From: Oscillatoria salina IIICB1 | GTDB lineage: Bacteria; Cyanobacteriota; Cyanobacteriia; Cyanobacteriales; SIO1D9 | DNA: 64,000 nucleotides | NCBI RefSeq assembly: GCF_020144665.1 | Contig: NZ_JAAHBQ010000016.1 | Coordinates: forward strand, 1 to 64,000 | Reading direction: 5' to 3' | Program-made: the position numbers and the translations under genes | The notes under the pieces: model-generated | What the model was told of the DNA's origin: nothing | The model's input: the letters and a program-made list of their open reading frames with translations, nothing else | Databases searched by the model: none | Shown here: positions 10,107 through 18,771 of the stretch, one piece after another | Layout of the letters: each line of letters starts with the position of its first letter | Numbering within the stretch: the stretch's first letter is position 1

Positions 10107-11261
10107 ATGCACATCGCTTGGCTGGGAAAAAAATCACCTTTTTGTGGCAATGTAACTTATAGTCGAGAAATTACTAATTCCTTGTTAGATCGAGGAAATC
10201 GGGTCAGTTTTCTCCACTTTGCCCAAGAAGAGTCTATGCAAGAAAACTGGCCTGATTGCCCGGAAGTGTTTTTGCCTTTTATTTATAAATCTCAGGTTTA
10301 TACAATTCCTACTCCTAATTCGAGTAAAATTCTGACGCGATCGCTGGAACAACTACAACCGGATCTGGTTCATGCTTCTCTAACTTTATCTACTCTCGAT
10401 TTTCGCTTGCCGGAAATTTGTAGCGAACTTAATTTGCCCTTAGTGGCTACTTTTCATCCAGCTTTTGATAGTAAGTTACGCAATCTCAAATCTAGTACCC
10501 AGTTTCTCGCTTATCAATTATATGCACCATTTTTGGCTCATTACGATCGCGTAATTGTTTTTTCTAAGATGCAGCGCGATCTCCTTGTCAAATTGGGTGT
10601 CCCAGTGAAGAAGTTAGCGGTGATCCCAAACGGGGTTGATGTGCAAAAATATGCTCCCGGTTTTTCTCATTTTAAATCGGAAGTTAATGCCGAACGATTA
10701 TTTGTTTATCAAGGTCGCATTTCTACGGAAAAGAATGTCGAAGCTTTGCTCCGGGCTTGGAAGCATTCGGAAATGCACGGAAATAGTAAGTTGGTCATTG
10801 TTGGTGATGGACCTTTGACTGCTTCGTTAAAGCCTCTTTACGGAGAAGAATATAACATTATTTGGTTAGGATTTGTTGCTGATGAACGACGACGGATTGA
10901 AATTCTACAAGCTGCTGATGTTTTTATTCTACCTTCGTTGGTAGAAGGGCTTTCTCTGTCGTTGCTGGAGGCTATGTCTTGTGGGGTTGCTTGTTTGGCG
11001 ACTGATGCAGGGGCTGATGGGGAAGTTCTCGAAGATGGTGCAGGTGTAGTTCTTTCTACTCAGGGGGTAACGACGCAGTTGAAAACGCTTTTACCTTTAT
11101 TTCGGGATCATCCGGAGTTAACTTCGCTGTTGGGACAAAAAGCGCGATTGCGCGTTTTAGATCGTTATACTCTTAGTCGTAATATTACCCGTTTAGAAAA
11201 ATTGTATGTTGATGTGCTGCGATCGCGCCACGTTCAACTTAGTCGTGGTTATAGACACTGA
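10107..11261 (+). CDS. Group 1 (GT4) glycosyltransferase
   Basis: 384 residues with GT-B architecture. The N-terminal acceptor domain (MHIAWLGKKSPFCGNVTYS) is followed by a C-terminal nucleotide-sugar domain containing VYQGRISTEKNVEALLRAW, LVIVGDGPL and the EX7E-type motif EGLSLSLLEAMSCG. No signal or TM segment, so a cytosolic or peripheral enzyme. The lipid kinase gene follows 128 bases downstream on the same strand, suggesting a role in glycolipid or envelope synthesis, but donor and acceptor are not predictable. Confidence 0.88.
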   Translation: MHIAWLGKKSPFCGNVTYSREITNSLLDRGNRVSFLHFAQEESMQENWPDCPEVFLPFIYKSQVYTIPTPNSSKILTRSLEQLQPDLVHASLTLSTLDFRLPEICSELNLPLVATFHPAFDSKLRNLKSSTQFLAYQLYAPFLAHYDRVIVFSKMQRDLLVKLGVPVKKLAVIPNGVDVQKYAPGFSHFKSEVNAERLFVYQGRISTEKNVEALLRAWKHSEMHGNSKLVIVGDGPLTASLKPLYGEEYNIIWLGFVADERRRIEILQAADVFILPSLVEGLSLSLLEAMSCGVACLATDAGADGEVLEDGAGVVLSTQGVTTQLKTLLPLFRDHPELTSLLGQKARLRVLDRYTLSRNITRLEKLYVDVLRSRHVQLSRGYRH

Positions 11262-11389
11262 AATTATCGCTATTTCTATAGTGAAACAATTCTGTCGAAA
11301 GAAGCAGGAATTTAAGGCGAAAATTTGGGAAAATTGAGGAAAAATGGGTTTGGTAGTTTAACCAACCCCTACTTTTCCCATAATTTCTC

Positions 11390-12298
11390 ATGCGTGTAAG
11401 CCTGATTCACAATCCGACGGCTGGTGGAGGAAATGTTTCCCGCGATCGCTTAATCAAATTACTGCGTACTATGGGATACAATCCTCGTTACCAGTCTACA
11501 AAAGATCCTGAGTTCCCCTCTATCCTTGACGATCCGCTCGATCTGGCGATCGCCGCAGGTGGGGATGGTACAGTGACGAAAGTAGCTGTAAATTTGCCCG
11601 AATCAAATCCAGCGATCGCGATTATACCTTTGGGAACTGCTAACAATATTGCGACCGATTTGGGAATTATCGGGACTCCAGAAGAAATTATCCAATCTTG
11701 GGCTACCGCATCTCGTCAAAGTTTCGATCTTTGGACTGCATCAGGATCTTGGGGTCGTCGTCTTTTTCTCGAAGGATGTGGTTTAGGTATGCTCACCTTA
11801 GCTGCTTTGGATATGCACCATCGCGAGATTTCTGTTAGCGATCCCAGTGAAAAATTAGCGATCGCTCGCCATGTCTTGCGGAAAAAGGTCATGGAGTGCG
11901 AACCTATAGCCGTAAGTGCTTGTTTAGGCGATCGGGTTATCGAAGGTCATTTTCTCTTCCTGGAAATGCTTAATATTGGCTTTGTTGGTCCGAGGCTGTC
12001 AATTGCATCGAAAATCGATCCCACCGATCGCTGGCTCGATCTTGCTTATCTAGAAGAGGAAGGACGTTCGGCTTTACTGGAATGGCTCGATACGGAAACT
12101 ACTTCTACTGATATCATACCAATCACGTTCTCTCGCTGCCAACAACTAAATCTCTCCTGGCGAAAATCACCTATCCGTGTCGGAGACGACTTTTTCCCAG
12201 AAACCGACTTTGATAATTCTCAAGTCCCTCAACAAGCAGAAATCAGCCTTGCACCCCGCACCCTAACTATTTTGACACCAAAAAGCTATGATAATTAA
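11390..12298 (+). CDS. Diacylglycerol kinase-like lipid kinase (YegS/BmrU type)
   Basis: 302 residues with the DAGK catalytic domain: NPTAGGGN at 8-15, the nucleotide-binding GGDGT at 57-61 and PLGTANNIA. This family phosphorylates diacylglycerol, sphingosine or related lipids; the true substrate here is unknown. It follows a glycosyltransferase in the same direction, consistent with lipid metabolism. The C-terminal half is the beta-sandwich of the family. Confidence 0.85.
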   Translation: MRVSLIHNPTAGGGNVSRDRLIKLLRTMGYNPRYQSTKDPEFPSILDDPLDLAIAAGGDGTVTKVAVNLPESNPAIAIIPLGTANNIATDLGIIGTPEEIIQSWATASRQSFDLWTASGSWGRRLFLEGCGLGMLTLAALDMHHREISVSDPSEKLAIARHVLRKKVMECEPIAVSACLGDRVIEGHFLFLEMLNIGFVGPRLSIASKIDPTDRWLDLAYLEEEGRSALLEWLDTETTSTDIIPITFSRCQQLNLSWRKSPIRVGDDFFPETDFDNSQVPQQAEISLAPRTLTILTPKSYDN

Positions 12299-12499
12299 CT
12301 AATAACTATTAACTGGTAAATTTATCATCAATGCAGCTACTAAATCTTACTTAAAAGCAGCACTGTTTTCTTTTCTACTAAAAATTGAAGCTACCTATTA
12401 ATCAACTCATTAATTATTTGCGCCTCCTCCACTTCAAAAACCCCTCAGCAAATCCCCCTTTGCGTCTTGGCGTCTTGGCGCGAAAAAATTAATAATATT
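12299..12499. other. Intergenic spacer between convergent genes
   Basis: AT-rich spacer between the lipid kinase and the protease gene. It holds a short direct duplication (GCGTCTTGGCGTCTTGGCGCG near 12461-12481). No open frame or clear terminator was seen. Confidence 0.4.
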
Positions 12500-13303
12500 T
12501 TATCTACCCACCAACCAACCTAATCTAGTTGGCTGTTCATAAATCTTCTTCAAAGTATTAACATCTCGCGGAGAAATTGCAGGTGGATTTGCTACTTGAG
12601 AGTAATAAAGAGCATCGGTTTCTTGTTGGGAATGTCCCCAAATTCCTAAAGCGTGACCTATTTCATGACGCGCTGTAGCTAAAGTTTGTCTTTCGCTCAT
12701 TCCTGTACTTAATTCGATCGTCATTCGATGAGCTAAAATAAGTGAATTATCTTCTTTTACTCGCAGATAAAATTCATAGCTAGTGAGGGCGGTTCGAGCG
12801 CGTGGGGGCTTGGTTTCGCCTGTTTCCAAGTCAATTATTTCCCGTAAACTAGGACGCTTCCTTTTAATAATTAAATCGGCTTGTGCGACGTTTTCAACTT
12901 CTTGTAAAGGTAAATATTTGTCCCACTCTTCTATTGCTTTGGTAACTGCATTTACCCAATTTAAAAAGCGAATGTCACTAGCTACATTTTCATCGGGATT
13001 GAGTGGGCGATCGAGATAATATTTAATTGGAAAATTAGACCAAATTAAATAACCTAGAGGCGTAGATTTTACTTGGGAAAAATAGTCACCACTACGGTTT
13101 TTCCTCGACCATTGTGCTAGAGAAGGTGGTAAAGGATGAACTTTTAACTCTGGTAAAGAAGACCGGGAAGTTTCTGCGGCAATTTTCCCCGTACCTGCCA
13201 AAATAAAGAGTAAACTTGTGGCGATCGCGATTCCGAAAATACTCCAACGTCGCCACCATTTACACTTTCTCATACCATTAAAAGTATTCTTTGTCAACCA
13301 CAT
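12500..13303 (-). CDS. Secreted matrixin-like zinc metalloprotease
   Basis: 267 residues. A basic N-terminus and one hydrophobic stretch (about residues 21-40, IFGIAIATSLLFILAGTGK) form a signal peptide, so the enzyme should act outside the cytoplasm. The zinc motif is HEIGHALGIWGH at 213-224: HExxHxxG is intact, but the third His comes one residue later than in standard matrixins (HExxHxxGxxH). The usual Met-turn Met is Leu (DALYY). An alternative start at residue 11 (ATG at 13273) is equally possible. It is last in a gpmI-secG-protease run on the minus strand, 30 bases after secG. Substrate unknown. Confidence 0.78.
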   Translation of the reverse strand: MWLTKNTFNGMRKCKWWRRWSIFGIAIATSLLFILAGTGKIAAETSRSSLPELKVHPLPPSLAQWSRKNRSGDYFSQVKSTPLGYLIWSNFPIKYYLDRPLNPDENVASDIRFLNWVNAVTKAIEEWDKYLPLQEVENVAQADLIIKRKRPSLREIIDLETGETKPPRARTALTSYEFYLRVKEDNSLILAHRMTIELSTGMSERQTLATARHEIGHALGIWGHSQQETDALYYSQVANPPAISPRDVNTLKKIYEQPTRLGWLVGR

Positions 13304-13333
13304 AAAGCTGAATAATTCTTAAACTCTCAACTT

Positions 13334-13564
13334 TCAGCCAACCCAACCTGCACTCAAAACAATCGTTAAACCGATAAAAACGATACTCAGTATCCAAGTA
13401 ACGCGATTGAGAGTAGTTTCTGCACTCTTAGCGCTAGTAAACAATTGTGCTTGTCCACCAATACCACCAATTCCATCTCCTTTGGGAGAATGCAACAAAA
13501 CTAAAATAACCAGCAAAAAAGCTGAGACTACCCAGATAATTTGTAAAAGTTGGTAGACTGTCAT
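13334..13564 (-). CDS. secG: Preprotein translocase subunit SecG
   Basis: 76 residues with two membrane helices (LLQIIWVVSAFLLVILVLLH and TWILSIVFIGLTIVLSAGWV) joined by a Gly-rich loop (GIGGIGGQAQLF), the SecG hallmark. Auxiliary subunit of the SecYEG channel; SecY (26.2 kb) and SecE (60.8 kb) are also in this window. It lies 109 bases downstream of gpmI and 30 upstream of the protease gene, same strand. A GGAGATTTTTCCTCG sequence precedes the ATG. Confidence 0.93.
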   Translation of the reverse strand: MTVYQLLQIIWVVSAFLLVILVLLHSPKGDGIGGIGGQAQLFTSAKSAETTLNRVTWILSIVFIGLTIVLSAGWVG

Positions 13565-13609
13565 CGAGGAAAAATCTCCTTAGTAACCGAAAAATTTGTC
13601 CAAAGTTAA

Positions 13610-13634
13610 TAGCTAGTCATCAGAGGACTAGCTA
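13610..13634. terminator. Hairpin between gpmI and secG
   Basis: Nine-base inverted repeat TAGCTAGTC/GACTAGCTA around a 7-base loop. No T tract follows on either strand, so it may be an RNA-processing or attenuation structure rather than a full terminator. Confidence 0.4.
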
Positions 13635-13673
13635 TCACAAATTCAATCCTAACAGGTTGTCCCTGCTTTAAAC

Positions 13674-15275
13674 TCACAAAGAAATGCGCACTGGCGTACG
13701 ATTTGGTTTCACCTCAAACTCTACAGGAGTAATCATAGAACGACCAGTCATTTCCGTTGGTTGAGGTAATTGTAAGATTTCGAGAATAGTTGGGGCAATA
13801 TCTGATAAACGCCCATCAGATCGCAAAGCAACATCAGTTCCGTGTCCGGGAATTTTCCGACCTTCTCCTTCTACCAAGATAAACGGTACAGGATTAGTAG
13901 TATGTGCTGTCCAGGGATTTCCTTGTTCATCGCGCATATACTCAGCATTACCGTGATCGGCGATAATGATGGCAGTTCCGCCAACTTTGCTGATACTTTC
14001 CAGCAGTTGTCCCAAACATCGGTCTACAGTTTCAATTGCTTCAACTGTAGCTTCGATGTTACCAGTATGCCCGACCATATCAGGGTTAGCGTAATTAATC
14101 ACCACCAGAGAATATACTTGTTTCTCGATCGCCGTGCAAGCTATATCAGTAACAGGTTGAGCCGACATTTTCGGTTCGCGATCGTAGGTAGGAACCATTG
14201 GAGAGTTAATCAGTTCGCGATCTTCACCTGCAAACGGTTCCTCAATACCGCCATTAAAGAAATAGGTAACATGAGGATATTTTTCTGTTTCCGCAGTCCG
14301 AAACTGCCGCAAACCATTTCTAGCAATCACTTCACCCAAAATATTATTCAAATTTTGGGGTTCAAAAGCAACTGGAACAGGTAAACGGGAGTCGTACTGA
14401 GTGAAGGTAACAAAGCTGAGGGGTTCAATTTGTTCCCGTTCAAACCCTGAAAAGTCAGCTTGGACAAAAGCACTGGTTAATTGTCTCGCGCGATCGGGAC
14501 GGAAATTAAAGAAAATTATCCCATCCCCTGGTTTCACTGCGCCCGGAGCAACTCTAGTGGGAATGACAAACTCGTCAGTGACATCTTCAGCATAGCTATT
14601 TTTGAGAATTTGGACGGGAGAAATTCCTTCCCCCTCACCATCTCTCGTCATGAGATCGTATGCTTTTTTCGTTCGATCCCAGCGACGATCTCTATCCATT
14701 GCATAATAGCGACCACCGATCGTGACAATTTTGCCGATGCCGATTTTGTCTGTATAGTCTTGAATTTTTTGTATGACTTTGACTCCCTCCGTCGGATTTG
14801 TATCGCGACCGTCAGTAATAGCGTGGATACAGACATTCTCGATTTCTTGGGACTTAACTAAATCGAGAAGTCCCAGCAAATGATTCAAATGAGAATGTAC
14901 GCCTCCTTCAGAGCATAATCCGATGAGGTGAAGTTTTCCTTGGCGCGATCGCACTTCTTGGCAAATTTTTACCAGTGCTGGGTTACGCAACAGAGAACCG
15001 TCTTCGATTGCATCACTGATGCGTACTAATTCTTGCGGTACTACTCGTCCAGCCCCAATGTTCAGGTGTCCTACTTCCGAGTTACCCATTTGACCTTCTG
15101 GTAATCCTACATCCTTTCCAGAGGTACGAATTAAGGTATTCGGGTATGTTGCCCACAGACTATCCATTACTGGCGTAGACGCAGCAGCAATAGCATTTGC
15201 CTCCGTTGCTTCGCGATAACCCCAACCATCTAAAATAACTAGCACCACCGGAGATACAGGTGCTTGTTGTCTCAT
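13674..15275 (-). CDS. gpmI: Phosphoglycerate mutase, cofactor-independent
   Basis: 533 residues, interconverting 3- and 2-phosphoglycerate in glycolysis with Mn2+. The alkaline-phosphatase-fold metal site opens with D16 (LVILDGWGYR); the phospho-Ser nucleophile is S66 in MGNSEVGHLNIGAGR; IADHGNAEYM and HTTNPVPFI supply further ligands. Normal length for cyanobacteria. First gene of a minus-strand group with secG and the protease. Confidence 0.96.
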   Translation of the reverse strand: MRQQAPVSPVVLVILDGWGYREATEANAIAAASTPVMDSLWATYPNTLIRTSGKDVGLPEGQMGNSEVGHLNIGAGRVVPQELVRISDAIEDGSLLRNPALVKICQEVRSRQGKLHLIGLCSEGGVHSHLNHLLGLLDLVKSQEIENVCIHAITDGRDTNPTEGVKVIQKIQDYTDKIGIGKIVTIGGRYYAMDRDRRWDRTKKAYDLMTRDGEGEGISPVQILKNSYAEDVTDEFVIPTRVAPGAVKPGDGIIFFNFRPDRARQLTSAFVQADFSGFEREQIEPLSFVTFTQYDSRLPVPVAFEPQNLNNILGEVIARNGLRQFRTAETEKYPHVTYFFNGGIEEPFAGEDRELINSPMVPTYDREPKMSAQPVTDIACTAIEKQVYSLVVINYANPDMVGHTGNIEATVEAIETVDRCLGQLLESISKVGGTAIIIADHGNAEYMRDEQGNPWTAHTTNPVPFILVEGEGRKIPGHGTDVALRSDGRLSDIAPTILEILQLPQPTEMTGRSMITPVEFEVKPNRTPVRISL

Positions 15276-15604
15276 AATTGTTGCCCTATAGTGTCTATTT
15301 CACAGTCATGATAATAATAACAGGAGTTATCTGTTCGGACTGATTTTTACTTTTTTTTAGCTCTAGCAAAAATTTTTTGCCAAATTGAGCTTAATGTCAT
15401 CAATCTCTAACTTAAATTTCCTTTTCCGACTACATTTAACTGGTTTTACGCTTGTGAATATATGAGCGCAAGGGCTAGAAACAAGTATTTCTACTCCATT
15501 GCGCTGACAAATACAATTTTAGTTGGTAAACTGGACTTAGGTGAAATAAACTGGGAGAAACAGATAAATCTGGCATTATTTCACAAGGTTTTTAGTTAAT
15601 AGTT
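15276..15604. other. Intergenic region upstream of gpmI
   Basis: 329 bases between gpmI and the membrane-protein gene. AT-rich, with a CTCTAGC-containing stretch and long T/A runs. No convincing open frame, repeat or promoter could be fixed; it presumably carries the gpmI promoter. Confidence 0.35.
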
Positions 15605-16204
15605 TTAAACCCGAACATTAGGTTTTCTCGCTCCAGCGATCGCACCAATCATTGATGCTACTAAACCAAGGAGAGAACCAAAAATAAATGACCAAGCTAC
15701 TTTGGCTGCGTTAACCGTAGCTTGAGCAGTATTGAGATTGGGGACGTTATTTGGGATCTCTACGCCACCCGGTTCTTGCACTCGATCGATAATTTCTCCA
15801 GCATTGGAAACAACTACGCCGAAAGTACCGCTAACTCCACTAGCAAGTAGCCAGGAACTAATCGCTAAAGTAGTCGCCCACAGAATTGCTCCATTCAATA
15901 AAGCTGTTTTATTATTCATTGGTCCACAGGTACGAGCCATTACCCAAGCACCAATAAATAGGGAGATAAACAAACTAATAATTGACCAAATTCCTACTCC
16001 AAGTCCTACAGCACTAGCTTCATTTGTATCTGCTACGCTGAAGCCAATTGCTGCTCCTAATGCACTCAATACTAATTGAGTGCTAATGGCAATTACAATT
16101 CCTGCAAAAATTGGACCCCAGCGAACGCGATCGTGATAATCAACTACTGAATTAACGACTACAGGATCTCTAACATCTTCTCTGGTTTGCTCTGTGTATG
16201 ACAT
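15605..16204 (-). CDS. Hypothetical four-TM membrane protein
   Basis: 199 residues from the ATG at 16204, which follows GGGAGAGAGAAAGAG; a frame opening at 16249 adds 15 unlikely residues. A short hydrophilic N-terminus (SYTEQTREDV) is followed by four hydrophobic segments rich in small residues (for example AGIVIAISTQLVLSALGAAIG, IWSIISLFISLFIGAWVMA). A soluble loop lies between segments three and four, and the tail is basic (ARKPNVRV). It resembles YrzE/TIGR04086-type small membrane proteins, but I do not assign a function. Divergent from the PRC-barrel gene. Confidence 0.65.
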   Translation of the reverse strand: MSYTEQTREDVRDPVVVNSVVDYHDRVRWGPIFAGIVIAISTQLVLSALGAAIGFSVADTNEASAVGLGVGIWSIISLFISLFIGAWVMARTCGPMNNKTALLNGAILWATTLAISSWLLASGVSGTFGVVVSNAGEIIDRVQEPGGVEIPNNVPNLNTAQATVNAAKVAWSFIFGSLLGLVASMIGAIAGARKPNVRV

Positions 16205-16565
16205 TTTCTCTTTCTCTCTCCCGCTTCTTTTTTTGGCTAGTGATGACATTTAAAACTTTTAAAGTTAATTTTAAGAAAGATTTATTATTTTCATATCTGT
16301 CATGAGGTAGAAGGATAGATATTTGAATCTATTTAGTTGGTGAATTTTGATTTTTCTGCCTCGTCTTCAAAAACTGATTTTTTCAAGAAATATTCGCTCT
16401 AAAATCATCTATCGAAAGAGATAAATTATTTTCTGAATTATTAAAAATTATAATTAGGAGTGGGGATTAAATTAAACTAATCAGTCGCAGGAAGGAAGGA
16501 TTAAAATTTCGAGAAATATTAGAGTAAGAGCAGATCTAGAACTTAACCAAATTGGAATTTGTTAA
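16205..16565. other. Divergent intergenic region
   Basis: About 360 AT-rich bases between the divergent membrane-protein and PRC-barrel genes; it should hold both promoters. AATTAGGAGTGGGG at about 16452-16465 resembles a ribosome-binding site but no frame follows it. No unambiguous -35/-10 pair was found. Confidence 0.35.
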
Positions 16566-17549
16566 ATGGCTCTCCATAAAATAGAAGATTTTAATCCTCG
16601 ATACCGCGAAGAAGCTTTTGATGGTGAAGATTTCAAAGGTTTGAATGTTTATGCGGGTAGAACCGACGAAAAAATAGGTACAATTGATAACGTTCTCGTT
16701 GATGAAATGGGTCGTTTCCGCTATTTAGTAATTGATACTGGTTTCTGGATTTTTGGGAAAAAAGTTTTATTACCAGTTGGTCGCTGTCATGTTGATGCAG
16801 ATGCACAAAAAGTTTATGCGGTGGGACTTGCGACTAAAGATCAAGCGGAAAATTTACCTCCTTATGATGAAACTATCAACTTGGATTACAATTATGAAGA
16901 GCGAGTGCGGGATATTTACCGTAAGCCACCTGTAGGAAGGTCTTCCCGAGTAGAAATGACACCACCTGTGGAAGGTTCTGGAGTGGTAGGATCGAGAGCG
17001 AAAGTACCGCAACCGGAAAGCCCAAGGATCGAGAGCGAAGTTCACGAGTACAAGGAAAAACCTGTAACTGCGGAACGAGAACAAGTTCGCGACGATCGCG
17101 ATCGATACAGATACGATCTCGAACCGGAACTTTATCAAATGAGCGAGATCGATCATCAAAAGTTCAAGCTTTATGAAGAACGACTGGTTGCGAGTAAAAG
17201 TCGTCGTCAAGCGGGTGAAGTCGAAATTGGTAAACGGGTGGAAACAGACACCGCACGCGCATCGGTTCCAGTGGAAAAAGAACGAGTTATCATCGAACGC
17301 AATGCTCCCAAAAAGGGTAAGATTCCCGCTAAACCAGGTGAAGCTGACTTCCATTCAGGAAAAGTAGCGGAAATGGAAGTTTATGAAGAAAAAGCTGAGA
17401 TTGACAAGCAAGCATTCGTCCGCGAAGAAGTCGATATCCACAAAGAAGTCGATACAGAACAAGTAGAAGCTACCGAAAAACTTCGTCGCGAAGAATTAGA
17501 TATCGATACTGAAGGACGTTCAGTAGTCAACCGCGATCGCCGTTCCTAA
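16566..17549 (+). CDS. PRC-barrel and DUF2382 (YsnF/AvaK-like) protein
   Basis: 327 residues, strongly charged. An N-terminal PRC barrel (about 20-100: LNVYAGRTDEKIGTIDNVLV, FRYLVIDTGFWIFGKKVLLP) is followed by a linker of Glu/Arg/Pro residues and a C-terminal DUF2382 domain (about 200-310: LYEERLVASKSRRQAGEVEI, VPVEKERVIIER, then repeated Glu-Val-Asp-Ile-His units). Proteins of this plan include AvaK of Anabaena akinetes and general-stress proteins of other bacteria. No signal peptide. Function is unproven; a stress role is inference from family and from the adjacent envelope-type genes. Confidence 0.8.
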   Translation: MALHKIEDFNPRYREEAFDGEDFKGLNVYAGRTDEKIGTIDNVLVDEMGRFRYLVIDTGFWIFGKKVLLPVGRCHVDADAQKVYAVGLATKDQAENLPPYDETINLDYNYEERVRDIYRKPPVGRSSRVEMTPPVEGSGVVGSRAKVPQPESPRIESEVHEYKEKPVTAEREQVRDDRDRYRYDLEPELYQMSEIDHQKFKLYEERLVASKSRRQAGEVEIGKRVETDTARASVPVEKERVIIERNAPKKGKIPAKPGEADFHSGKVAEMEVYEEKAEIDKQAFVREEVDIHKEVDTEQVEATEKLRREELDIDTEGRSVVNRDRRS

Positions 17550-17615
17550 TTTGTTTAAACTGGCGCGATCGCCCATCTATCACCAAAGTTTAGCAAAATT
17601 AAATAGGGAGGAAAA

Positions 17616-18569
17616 ATGAATAATATTTTGCATTATCTCTCTGCAAGTGCAGTAATGCTAGCAATAGCAATGGGTTTTTGTACAATTGATATTAGCGAAA
17701 CCTCGGCTCAAGATTCACCTGAAGTTGGTTTTCCTGATGTAACTGCTGATTATTGGGCAAATCCATTTATTCAAGTTTTAGCTGAACAAGATATTATTGT
17801 TGGCTATCCTGATGGCACTTTTCGACCCACAGAAAATGTCGATCGCGATGAATTTGCCGCCATGATTCGCCAAGCTTTTAATCAAGAACAAATTAAAAAA
17901 ATTCCTAGCGGTAGTGTTTTTAATGATGTTCCTGCTGATTATTGGGCTGCACCTCCAATTGAAGAAGCTTATGAAACAGGCTTCCTGAAAGGTTATCCAG
18001 AACAGATGTTTCTTCCCAAACAAGAAATCACGAGAGTTGAAGCCTTAGTTTCTTTAACAAACGGTTTGGATATTAATTACGACCAACCCATTTCAACCGA
18101 AACTTTTGCAACTCCAGAACAAACAGCTTTAGAAATTGAAACTGCTCCTAAAAAACGTCGAGTCATCAAAAATCGTTTGGCGTTTCCCCTCGCATTTACA
18201 GCTTTAATGCAACCAATTTTAAGCATTCCCAAAGCAGTTGCTCAACCCGTACAAACTGAACCTGAAACTATCGCAGCCGCAGGACAAACTCGCACACCAG
18301 GGGCTACCGCAGCAGATATTATTCAGTTTTATGAAGACGCTGACCAAATTCCTGAATACGCTATTGATGATGTAGCCGCCGCAACTAAATCCAATATTGT
18401 TGTTAACTATCCCGAACCTCAATTTCTCAATCCGAATGAGTTTCTTAACCGAGGTGCAGCCGCAGCTTTAATTCATCAAGCAATGGTTTATCAAGGTAAA
18501 TTACAGCCTCTCGAAGCTAATGTTAATGCGGCGGAATACATTATTACCGATACATCTCAAACTGAATAA
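17616..18569 (+). CDS. Secreted S-layer-homology (SLH) domain protein
   Basis: 317 residues. The signal peptide covers about residues 1-33 (hydrophobic SASAVMLAIAMGF, cleavage near TSAQ). SLH repeat 1 starts at FPDVTADYWANPFI with GYPDGTFRP. Repeat 2 starts at FNDVPADYWAAPPI with GYPEQMFLP. A third, degenerate repeat near the C-terminus reads YEDADQIPEYAIDDV and NYPEPQFLN. SLH domains bind pyruvylated cell-wall polymer. No porin barrel or enzyme domain follows, so this is a small wall-anchored protein of unknown role. AGGGAGGAAAA precedes the ATG. It lies 66 bases after the PRC-barrel gene, same strand. Confidence 0.85.
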   Translation: MNNILHYLSASAVMLAIAMGFCTIDISETSAQDSPEVGFPDVTADYWANPFIQVLAEQDIIVGYPDGTFRPTENVDRDEFAAMIRQAFNQEQIKKIPSGSVFNDVPADYWAAPPIEEAYETGFLKGYPEQMFLPKQEITRVEALVSLTNGLDINYDQPISTETFATPEQTALEIETAPKKRRVIKNRLAFPLAFTALMQPILSIPKAVAQPVQTEPETIAAAGQTRTPGATAADIIQFYEDADQIPEYAIDDVAAATKSNIVVNYPEPQFLNPNEFLNRGAAAALIHQAMVYQGKLQPLEANVNAAEYIITDTSQTE

Positions 18570-18617
18570 AATATAGTTTGATTGGCACAATTTCAATTCC
18601 TAAAACTGGTAAAATTT

Positions 18618-18644
18618 TAGAGACGTAGCATTGCTACGTTTCTA
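18618..18644. repeat. GACGTAGCA inverted repeat
   Basis: TAGAGACGTAGCA pairs with TGCTACGTTTCTA (one G-T pair, one-base loop). This is a very common cyanobacterial intergenic palindrome. With the next hairpin it separates the convergent SLH and prfA genes and may terminate both. Confidence 0.5.
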
Positions 18645-18690
18645 CAACTAATTAAATGCTATCTCAAGACAATTATTAATAAAAATTTTC

Positions 18691-18714
18691 GGGGCGCTTA
18701 ATACTGTACGCCCC
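18691..18714. terminator. GGGGCG...CGCCCC hairpin between convergent genes
   Basis: Six-base GC stem around a 12-base loop, between the convergent SLH-protein and prfA genes. An AAAAATTTTC tract precedes it on the plus strand, which would give a U-rich tail to transcripts arriving from prfA's side. Widespread intergenic repeat type; the terminator role is inference. Confidence 0.4.
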
Positions 18715-18771
18715 TACTCAACTCAGGTTTCACTGACTAATAAAATTACTGACAAATTGCTTGACAAATGC

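Noticed and set aside
13842-14384. 180-codon plus-strand open frame
   Set aside because: Lies wholly antisense to gpmI, whose identity is certain; composition is Ser/Phe/Cys-rich as expected for a shadow frame.
16854-17354. 166-codon minus-strand open frame
   Set aside because: Complement of the Glu/Arg-rich PRC-barrel/DUF2382 gene; Phe/Ser/Arg-rich nonsense.
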